Part shown: positions 1-4,520 of the stretch, piece after piece | How positions within the stretch are numbered: the stretch's first letter is position 1 | Layout: each line of letters starts with the position of its first letter | Source of the DNA: an uncultured Gammaproteobacteria bacterium | GTDB lineage: Bacteria; Pseudomonadota; Gammaproteobacteria; Chromatiales; Chromatiaceae | NCBI GenBank assembly: GCA_937926265.1 | Contig: CALAZS010000254.1 | Location: 1 to 6,741 of the forward strand | DNA length: 6,741 nucleotides | Direction of reading: 5' to 3' | The notes under the pieces: model-generated | What the model was told of the DNA's origin: nothing | Seen by the model: only the letters and a program-made list of their open reading frames with translations | The model's database searches: none | Program-made: the position numbers and the translations under genes

Positions 1-34
1 TCTATATAATGAATGCATGAATTCGCATGTTTCC

Positions 35-931
35 TTACTGATTCGGACTTGTCTTTTTATACCGCCCTTTAGTCATTTCTGGCTTGACCTGCGCTACGGT
101 TTTATCGGTCGGCTTAAGGGATCTTCCCTTTCCAGACCTCCTAAATCCATAAGTCGAAATACTATCCTGACTTCTATGCCCCATAATTGCCGAACGCTCG
201 GATTCACTTAATCCACTGGCTTTTAAATCCGAGCCAAGTTGATGTCGAAACGATTTGAGTGTCGGACGTTTTTTTCTTCTCGGCCAGAGCTTCTTGGTAA
301 TCTCAGTCAATCTTCGCTGTAGAGCATTAAGTTTTTTACCTTGCATGTCTGCCATTAATGGAATCACAATCTTCATATATGCGATATCTTGTTTATCCAG
401 CAGGATAATTTCCCTTGGATTGGTAAACCCCCGTTGCTTTCCCTGAATTACTGCCTGCTTACCACCTTTGATTCGGATCACTGTTACACCGGTATCGCCT
501 TGAGCCATTTTGATCGTATGCAATTCACAGGGCCTTGCTCCCGTTACCTTTACTGCTATCAACGCTGCCATGAGTTTCTCATCCTGCTTCTGGAGAACGT
601 GCAGCATCAGCTTGTTAAAATCGTCATCTTTCACTGATTTGCATTTCACACGTTTTTTCTTACGTTGATGAACAGGCACCGGATTTTGAATAGCTGCGAT
701 TCTTGCCGGTACATTTTTCATTTTAGGATTCTGTTGCGCCAGTGCACGGTAATATCTTTCCAGGTCATTTCTCATGCGCCGAAATGTGTCGCCGGTAACA
801 GTCTTAGCATATTCTTCCAACGCAATTTGAATATCCGCAACTGTCCAGTTCCTACCCTTTTCCTTGATATGTTTTTTCAGCCAGTTTTTTGCACTGGTCT
901 TTACACTTTCTGGACATTTTTTCACTGTCAT
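35..931 (-). CDS. Tyrosine recombinase / phage-integrase family protein (298 aa)
   Basis: Likely DNA strand exchange at a specific site in an integrative element. Residues 1-90 form a basic, helical N-terminal part like a core-binding domain. The catalytic domain follows from about 95: Arg133 in VTGARPCELHTI (box I), KSFRHQLGSDL at 226-236 (box II, Arg229), MGHRS at 250-254 (His252) and the nucleophile candidate Tyr261 in ISTYGF. The box II position that is usually His is Lys226, a substitution known in this superfamily, so activity remains plausible. The protein ends in a short basic tail after the tyrosine. The ATG has an AGGT Shine-Dalgarno-like stretch about 7 bases upstream. It lies downstream of, and in the same direction as, the larger integrase, separated by 374 bp. 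Its target site is unknown. It could be a second integrase, an accessory recombinase, or the remnant of another element. Confidence 0.88.
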   Translation of the reverse strand: MTVKKCPESVKTSAKNWLKKHIKEKGRNWTVADIQIALEEYAKTVTGDTFRRMRNDLERYYRALAQQNPKMKNVPARIAAIQNPVPVHQRKKKRVKCKSVKDDDFNKLMLHVLQKQDEKLMAALIAVKVTGARPCELHTIKMAQGDTGVTVIRIKGGKQAVIQGKQRGFTNPREIILLDKQDIAYMKIVIPLMADMQGKKLNALQRRLTEITKKLWPRRKKRPTLKSFRHQLGSDLKASGLSESERSAIMGHRSQDSISTYGFRRSGKGRSLKPTDKTVAQVKPEMTKGRYKKTSPNQ

Positions 932-994
932 CGTACACCTATTGTTACTGCTATTTTCATTTTCGTTGTCGAAAACGTTCTCGAAAAACCGATG

Positions 995-1014
995 CCGAAA
1001 GGCTCACCTTCCGG
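995..1014 (-). repeat. Hairpin in the leader of the small recombinase
   Basis: On the minus strand CCGGAAGG and CCTTTCGG pair over 8 positions (one G-U) around a TGAG loop. Five bases later comes a run of five T. It lies 64-83 bases before the start codon of the 298-aa recombinase. It could be a leader structure, an operator or a weak terminator; nothing in the sequence decides between these. Confidence 0.45.
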
Positions 1015-1036
1015 TTCACATGCCACGTTGTGACTG

Positions 1037-1054
1037 GGCAATTTTCCAATTGCC
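1037..1054. repeat. Perfect inverted repeat, 7-bp arms
   Basis: GGCAATT and AATTGCC are separated by TTCC. It is followed at 1062-1077 by a GC-rich inverted repeat, GCGTG and CACGC with a 6-base loop. There is no adjoining T-run, so a terminator is unlikely. Function unknown. Confidence 0.5.
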
Positions 1055-1117
1055 AAATGGGGCGTGCCGTCCCACGCGCGCGTCATCTTCCGATTCCTTG
1101 CTTGGTGACTGAGGGCA

Positions 1118-1146
1118 GGCAGGAGTAAAACCTAATGTCTCCTGCC
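1118..1146. repeat. Perfect inverted repeat, 8-bp arms
   Basis: GGCAGGAG (1118-1125) and CTCCTGCC (1139-1146) are exact reverse complements around a 13-base, mostly AT loop. No T-run follows on either strand. It may be a protein-binding site or a cruciform/single-strand hairpin; function unknown. Confidence 0.5.
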
Positions 1147-1163
1147 AAACCACCCACACGCTC

Positions 1164-1174
1164 CCATACTTTGA
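1164..1174 (-). repeat. Inverted copy of the TCAAAGTATGG repeat
   Basis: This is an exact reverse complement of the 11-bp motif that forms the 23-bp-step array at 1221-1312. The copy also shares the preceding TC, extending the match to 13 bases. It lies 57 bp to the left of the array and is the only copy seen in the opposite orientation. Confidence 0.75.
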
Positions 1175-1184
1175 GATCCAATTG

Positions 1185-1213
1185 AAAAAAATAAGCTCCA
1201 GATAAGTGCTTAT
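1185..1213 (-). terminator. Possible intrinsic terminator after the large integrase gene
   Basis: Read on the minus strand, ATAAGC (1213-1208) and GCTTAT (1196-1191) form a 6-bp stem around an 11-base loop, followed directly by six more T (1190-1185). It lies about 95-120 bases past the integrase stop codon in the right orientation. The stem is short and AT-rich, so termination would be weak. Confidence 0.4.
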
Positions 1214-1220
1214 GTCTCTC

Positions 1221-1312
1221 TCAAAGTATGGTCTGGCTCATACTCAGGGTATGGTCTTGCTCTAAATCAAAGTATGGATTGCTGCCAGCTCAAAGTATGG
1301 TTGTGTCATTTC
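1221..1312 (+). repeat. Iteron-like array: 4 units of 23 bp with an 11-bp core
   Basis: The core TCAAAGTATGG begins at 1221, 1267 and 1290 exactly, and at 1244 as TCAGGGTATGG with two changes. All four starts are exactly 23 bp apart. The first two units also share much of their remaining 12 bases, while the others diverge there. Conserved cores on a fixed step of about two helical turns are typical of arrays bound side by side by one protein, such as replication iterons, integrase arm sites or excisionase sites. The array overlaps the stop codon of the large integrase and lies about 300 bp upstream of the small recombinase. Which protein binds it is not known. Confidence 0.8.
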
Positions 1313-2856
1313 GCTCTTTTCCTTTGTTTACGAAAGTTCAGCATATCGACAACGATGCCATTTTCTCGAATATTGCCGGCTTCCTTACCCTTGGTTCGCA
1401 GGCCAACTCTGTTACCGGGAATTCTCAAAGTATGGTTTTCGACAACGGGTATTTTTACTTCCTCAGGCAGTATTTTTACCTGTTCCAGAAATTGCAGTTT
1501 GCGTTTCATACTCAAACCCTTGCCATATTTTTCACCCTCACCACTGTTTCCTGACCAGCCACCGAGGATATTTGTGGTTGTCGAATCCAGCCCTGCTTCT
1601 CGACAATAATCCCGAAAGGTATGCCTGAAACTGTGGAAAACTTTTTTACCCGTTGCTGTTTCAGAAGTTTTCAATCCCAGTATTTTTTTGATATGCCGGT
1701 TGATATGCTTGCTGAAGCTGTTACTGATATCCCCATCGTAGACAGGAAAAACTTTTGCCCAGCCACCATACTTCCTCCAGTAATCCAGAAAGCCATGATT
1801 GATCAACCAGGGATGAATGGGGACAGACCGTACTGTCGCGTTATTTTTAACCGACTTGCCATTTCGGTCGTTAATTTCAAATGACCAGACACCGTGACGT
1901 TCCCGGATATCGAGAAATCTCAACTGAAGGATTTCGGCTAACCGAAACCCCTGATAAACAGCGACCATACAAACCCACTTTTCGGTGGCATCAATATCGG
2001 AGGTGGCAATTTTCAGGATTTCTTCTTCTGTGAAAACATCTCTTGTACTGATCTTGCCTTTGATACTTTTAGGCACTTTTGGCAGTTTTAGCTTGATGTC
2101 TCGTTCTTCTGATAACCAGTTAGCAAAGGTCTTCAGGTTGTTAAAATAGTTCCAGATCGTGGTTGGGCTTTTACCATCTGCTTCGAGTTTTTTCTTGAGC
2201 GCGTTACCATCCCACTTGGTCTTTTCCAATGCTTTAATAAAACCTTCATACATTTTGATGGTTTTTTCAGGCAGACCATCTTCTCGTTTTTCCGCAATGT
2301 ATTCGTCAGCCAGGTCACGATAACTGTAGGTTTTTTTCGCCACCTGCTCAGATTCGCGTATCAATTGCTGCATTGCATAATGATCAACTTGCTCAGGTGC
2401 CACCCACATTTTTGTTACCATGTTAAACAAGGTGTTCAGTTCCCGTCTTAAAGCCAGCGAAACATTTTCCACCCCTTGAAAAACCAGGCTTTCAGCTGCG
2501 ACCATGTAATCAAGATCTTCACGTCTCGCGATCTGCATCTCATCTTCGGCATGGACAGCATGATTTAGCGCACTTCTTAAGCCGGAATTTATTTTTTTTA
2601 CGCCCTGATTAGGATTTCGCTTGACCAGCTCCAGGGGATGCCCCTGGCTGAGTCGTTGCTCGGCTTTTCTAAATTTCTCACGCCATTGACCCAGACGAAT
2701 ATCGCGCAATTCGCGCGCCTCAACGATGTCGGGTGTTTGTAAGGATTCGACAACGGTACTACCAAATTCACCTCGAAGATGGGGCGGTACCGCCAGTTGA
2801 AAATACCAATTGGAACTATTGGTGCGTTGTTTGAGATATTGATTTTGCCTGGCCAT
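1306..2856 (-). CDS. Tyrosine recombinase, probable island integrase at tRNA-Ser (516 aa)
   Basis: Probable site-specific integrase that inserts the element at the adjacent tRNA-Ser. Residues 1-60 resemble the N-terminal segment common in proteobacterial island integrases (QYLKQR..NWYFQLAVPPHLR). A core-binding SAM-like domain lies at about 178-255 and the catalytic domain from about 270. Visible catalytic residues are Arg305 (GFRLAE), candidate Lys337 (SVKNNATVRSVPIH), His408 and Arg411 (HSFRHTF), Trp434 (GGWSG) and Tyr444 (EKYGKG), a complete set. The ATG at 2856 is preferred to the in-frame TTG at 2892 because AGAGAG lies just before it and the TTG extension would be read from a palindrome. 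The tail of about 70 residues after Tyr444 is longer than usual, and its DNA contains a copy of the 11-bp repeat. The gene reads away from the tRNA. Confidence 0.92.
   Translation of the reverse strand: MARQNQYLKQRTNSSNWYFQLAVPPHLRGEFGSTVVESLQTPDIVEARELRDIRLGQWREKFRKAEQRLSQGHPLELVKRNPNQGVKKINSGLRSALNHAVHAEDEMQIARREDLDYMVAAESLVFQGVENVSLALRRELNTLFNMVTKMWVAPEQVDHYAMQQLIRESEQVAKKTYSYRDLADEYIAEKREDGLPEKTIKMYEGFIKALEKTKWDGNALKKKLEADGKSPTTIWNYFNNLKTFANWLSEERDIKLKLPKVPKSIKGKISTRDVFTEEEILKIATSDIDATEKWVCMVAVYQGFRLAEILQLRFLDIRERHGVWSFEINDRNGKSVKNNATVRSVPIHPWLINHGFLDYWRKYGGWAKVFPVYDGDISNSFSKHINRHIKKILGLKTSETATGKKVFHSFRHTFRDYCREAGLDSTTTNILGGWSGNSGEGEKYGKGLSMKRKLQFLEQVKILPEEVKIPVVENHTLRIPGNRVGLRTKGKEAGNIRENGIVVDMLNFRKQRKRAK
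1425..1435 (+). repeat. Extra TCAAAGTATGG copy inside the large integrase gene
   Basis: An exact copy of the 11-bp core, with the preceding TC and the following T also shared with the array unit at 1290. It lies in the 3' end of the integrase gene, where it is read antisense as HTLR. It is 135 bp from the last array unit and off the 23-bp step. Confidence 0.7.
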
Positions 2857-2865
2857 TTTTCTCTC

Positions 2866-2889
2866 TGTACTAGAACTGCTTCTAGTACA
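2866..2889. promoter_or_regulatory. Perfect 10-bp-arm palindrome before the large integrase (operator candidate)
   Basis: TGTACTAGAA and TTCTAGTACA are exact reverse complements around CTGC, ending 10 bases before the integrase ATG. Its position in the leader fits a repressor or autoregulation site. Both half-sites recur in the palindrome before the FIST gene on the other side of the tRNA. The regulator is unknown. Confidence 0.55.
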
Positions 2890-2907
2890 CAAAATTAGGC
2901 CATGGCC

Positions 2908-2938
2908 ATTAGATCTGCAAGGCCTGTAACAAAATCAA
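2908..2938 (-). promoter_or_regulatory. Weak candidate promoter for the large integrase
   Basis: On the minus strand a -35-like TTGATT (2938-2933) and a -10-like TCTAAT (2913-2908, 5 of 6 consensus) are 19 bases apart, which is longer than ideal. Transcription would start in or near the GGCCATGGCC palindrome (2898-2907) and run through the operator candidate. Confidence 0.3.
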
Positions 2939-2953
2939 TGGCTTAGAATAAAA

Positions 2954-2990
2954 TGGCAGAGAGGAAGGGATTCGAACCCTCGATACGTTG
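2954..2990 (-). other. Inferred attachment site (3' end of tRNA-Ser)
   Basis: Integrases of this type commonly recombine within the 3' part of a tRNA gene, covering the T arm and acceptor end, and restore the tRNA. The large integrase starts about 100 bp beyond this end and points away. The exact crossover and the second att copy cannot be seen: no direct repeat of this segment occurs elsewhere in the window, so the other end of the element must lie to the left of base 1. Confidence 0.45.
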
Positions 2991-3041
2991 CCGTATACAC
3001 ACTTTCCAGGCGTGCTCCTTCAACCACTCGGACACCTCTCT
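2954..3041 (-). tRNA. tRNA-Ser (anticodon GGA)
   Basis: Class II tRNA with a long variable arm; reads serine UCC/UCU codons. The acceptor arm AGAGAGG pairs with CCTCTCT. The D arm is in TCCGAGTGGTTGAAGGA, the anticodon GGA sits in CCTGGAAAG (3007-3005), the variable-arm stem ATACG/CGTAT is present, and the T arm contains GGTTCGAATCC. The discriminator base is G and the CCA end is encoded (2956-2954), giving 88 bases with CCA. From memory it closely matches the enterobacterial gene for this isoacceptor, which supports a gammaproteobacterial host. The gene appears intact, so insertion of the neighbouring element seems to have kept its 3' half functional. Confidence 0.97.
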
Positions 3042-3050
3042 AAAACTGTT

Positions 3051-3065
3051 TTCAACTACTCGGAC
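3051..3065 (-). repeat. Fragment resembling the D arm of tRNA-Ser
   Basis: TTCAACTACTCGGAC matches 14 of 15 bases of the D-arm segment of the adjacent tRNA gene (3019-3033, TTCAACCACTCGGAC) in the same orientation. It begins 10 bp upstream of the tRNA 5' end. The surrounding sequence does not fold into a tRNA. Confidence 0.6.
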
Positions 3066-3111
3066 GATATGCAGGAAGCACAAGTGTCGCGAGAGCCATG
3101 GATGGCGTTAG

Positions 3112-3125
3112 TGACCACCTCTCTA
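3112..3125 (-). repeat. Fragment resembling the acceptor 5' end of tRNA-Ser
   Basis: TGACCACCTCTCTA resembles the tRNA 5' end at 3030-3042 (GGACACCTCTCTA); ACCTCTCTA is identical. Together with 3051-3065, and in the same order, it covers about the first 23 bases of the tRNA with roughly 50 bp inserted between the parts. Confidence 0.45.
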
Positions 3126-3196
3126 TAAGGCGCGCAAGAATAACCGACTTGTGTTTATTTATCAAACATAGCCTTTGTAGTTGATTGCCAAAATAA

Positions 3197-3227
3197 TTGA
3201 AATTTTTTCCCTGAAAGGGAATATAAA
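3197..3227 (+). promoter_or_regulatory. Candidate promoter of the FIST-kinase operon
   Basis: A -35-like TTGAAA (3197-3202) and a -10-like TATAAA (3222-3227) are 19 bases apart. The spacer contains the perfect inverted repeat TTCCCT-GAA-AGGGAA (3207-3221), which would place a bound regulator between the two promoter elements. Transcription would start near 3234, at the second palindrome (3233-3249). The spacing is long, so the assignment is tentative. No clear NsrR, NorR or FNR/DNR site is visible. Confidence 0.4.
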
Positions 3228-3232
3228 TCCCC

Positions 3233-3249
3233 ACTAGAATGGTCTAGTA
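3233..3249. promoter_or_regulatory. CTAG palindrome at the putative start of the FIST-kinase transcript
   Basis: ACTAGA and TCTAGT are exact reverse complements around ATGG. As an extended match it contains ACTAGAA and TCTAGTA, the same two half-sites as the palindrome before the large integrase, but with a spacer of 3 instead of 5. Its place at the predicted transcription start fits an operator. Confidence 0.4.
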
Positions 3250-3278
3250 TTAAAAGAAACTTTAAAAGGCATCCAGCA

Positions 3279-4469
3279 ATGCTCGAATTCTTTTCTGCAA
3301 GCACTCGAATGGTCAATCCGCAGCGCGCTATTTTAGAGTGTCTCGAGGCCAGTCTTGGTCCGGAGGACCAGACATGCGACTTGATCATTATTAATGCCTC
3401 AATCGGGCATAATCTGAGTGACCTGATGAAAGAAGCGCATTTTTATTCCCCGAAGGCGCGGGTTGTTGGCGCTTCCTGTGCTGGTATTATCGGCAGGGAG
3501 GGCGTAAGTGAGTCACTTAAAGATGTTGCCATGATGGCAATTCGTGGTCATGAATTTGCAATCAGCCACGTCGATGGGATCTATGGTGACAATTCTCTTG
3601 AGAAAGCGACTGAACTGGCCAGCAAATTAAAAGGCCATAATCCGGATATCAATATGATCTACCTTTTGGTGTCCGGTATTGATATTGCCAATGATCATGT
3701 TATTCAGGGTTTTGAAGCTGTTTTTGGTCCTGAAGTTACCCTGTTTGGTGCAACTACGTCTGATAACATGCGCGGTATTGCTTCTTACCAGGGCGTTGAT
3801 AACAAGGTCTTTGAGCATGGTGCAGTTGCAATTGGCTTTTCTGATCCTACCCTGGAAGTTGATACCCAGGCGACCCATGGATTTGTAGCTGAGGGTGAAG
3901 CGCTTAAAGTTACAAAAGCATCTTCGAATCGTATTTTAGAACTTAATGGCAAACCTGCATGGAGTGAATATCTGTCCCGCCTAGGTTTGCCGGATAATGC
4001 AAAACTTGCAGATACCATTCCAATAGGCGCTATTGCCGAGCCTTTAGCGGATGAAATCGCGGAAAAATATGGCAACAGCCATATCTTGAGAGTGGTTACC
4101 CATGTTGATGATGATGGAGCATTGGTTTACCCTAGCTGTTGTGAACAGGGGGCATTTGTCTGGTTGACTGTCAGAGATGAAGAGCGCATTTTCTATGACC
4201 TCGACAGGTTAATCAAAGTGATGTCAGACAATGCCAATGGAAGAAAACCTGTCGCTGTTTTTCAGGCTGACTGTCTTGCCAGGGGGCGAAGATTGTTCAA
4301 CAGGATCATGAAAGAGGAACTGGTTCAGAGGATGCAATATCCATTTTCTACCGATGGTAAGGCACCTCCATGGCTCGGAATGTATGGTTTTGGTGAATAT
4401 GCGCGCTTGAATGGCGATAACACATACCATAATTACACCACCGCTCTGGCGGCTATCTACCGTAAGTAG
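3279..4469 (+). CDS. nosP: FIST-domain sensor protein, probable nitric-oxide sensor NosP (396 aa)
   Basis: Probable cytoplasmic sensor. In characterised NosP proteins a FIST fold binds haem, senses nitric oxide and controls the activity of a co-encoded histidine kinase. FIST_N spans about residues 34-215, with the typical strand-rich core including DLIIINASIGH (34-44) and VVGASCAGIIGREG (62-75). FIST_C follows at about 216-390, with AVFQADCLARGRRLF (326-340) and the terminal signature LGMYGFGEYARLNG (366-379) followed by HNYTT. There is no signal peptide or membrane segment. An AAAAGG ribosome-binding stretch ends 9 bases before the ATG. The kinase gene follows after 51 bp, as in known nosP-nahK operons. 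Haem binding is inferred from family and context; I could not identify the ligand histidine with certainty. Some FIST proteins sense other ligands. Confidence 0.8.
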   Translation: MLEFFSASTRMVNPQRAILECLEASLGPEDQTCDLIIINASIGHNLSDLMKEAHFYSPKARVVGASCAGIIGREGVSESLKDVAMMAIRGHEFAISHVDGIYGDNSLEKATELASKLKGHNPDINMIYLLVSGIDIANDHVIQGFEAVFGPEVTLFGATTSDNMRGIASYQGVDNKVFEHGAVAIGFSDPTLEVDTQATHGFVAEGEALKVTKASSNRILELNGKPAWSEYLSRLGLPDNAKLADTIPIGAIAEPLADEIAEKYGNSHILRVVTHVDDDGALVYPSCCEQGAFVWLTVRDEERIFYDLDRLIKVMSDNANGRKPVAVFQADCLARGRRLFNRIMKEELVQRMQYPFSTDGKAPPWLGMYGFGEYARLNGDNTYHNYTTALAAIYRK

Positions 4470-4520
4470 CTTTCTCAGCATCCCTGCTAATGGCATAGTT
4501 ATTTCAATATTGGCATCACT

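Larger units (their letters stand above)
932..1305. other. Gene-free region between the two recombinase genes, rich in repeats
   Basis: No credible gene is seen here; open frames on the plus strand are antisense to the small recombinase and look like shadows. The stretch holds a near-palindrome at 970-983 (one mismatched pair around AACGTT) just upstream of the small recombinase, hairpins at 995-1014, 1037-1054, 1062-1077 and 1118-1146, an inverted copy of the 11-bp repeat at 1164-1174, a possible terminator at 1185-1213, and most of the 23-bp-period array. Part of it (about 1055-1085) is visibly more GC-rich than the flanks. This density of symmetric sequence suggests a protein-binding or recombination/origin region, which is inference. 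Confidence 0.6.

Noticed and set aside
665..1128. Plus-strand open frames of about 80-120 codons
   Set aside because: They lie opposite the small recombinase or in its repeat-rich leader, overlap one another in different frames and show no recognisable domain.
1932..1947. Small inverted repeat TTTCGG-CTAA-CCGAAA
   Set aside because: It has only 6-bp arms inside the integrase gene, a length expected by chance in a window of this size.
2631..2647. GC-rich hairpin CCAGGGG-ATG-CCCCTGG
   Set aside because: It lies inside the large integrase coding sequence with no T-run and is explained by ordinary codons.
2866..2889. Possible TrpR operator because of GTACTAG and CTAGTAC halves
   Set aside because: In the known trp operators the CTAG elements are 4 bases apart; here they are 8 apart, and 6 apart in the right-hand palindrome. 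No tryptophan gene is nearby.
2856..2892. Upstream TTG start for the large integrase adding 12 residues (CTRSSSSTERK)
   Set aside because: The extension is read out of the palindrome and is low in complexity; the ATG at 2856 has the better ribosome-binding stretch and begins the family-like segment.
35..2892. Assignment to the strand-biased circularizing integrative elements, which also carry two tyrosine recombinases
   Set aside because: The other hallmark genes and both ends cannot be seen, and placement at a tRNA 3' end fits an ordinary tRNA-targeted island better.
3161..3190. TTGAT/ATCAA pieces suggesting an FNR/DNR-type site for nitric-oxide control
   Set aside because: The halves are either in the wrong relative order (ATCAA-N15-TTGAT) or only one half is good; no TTGAT-N4-ATCAA site is present.
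3052..3388. Minus-strand open frames upstream of and overlapping the FIST gene
   Set aside because: They run through the tRNA upstream region and the start of a well-supported gene on the other strand, with no recognisable domain.
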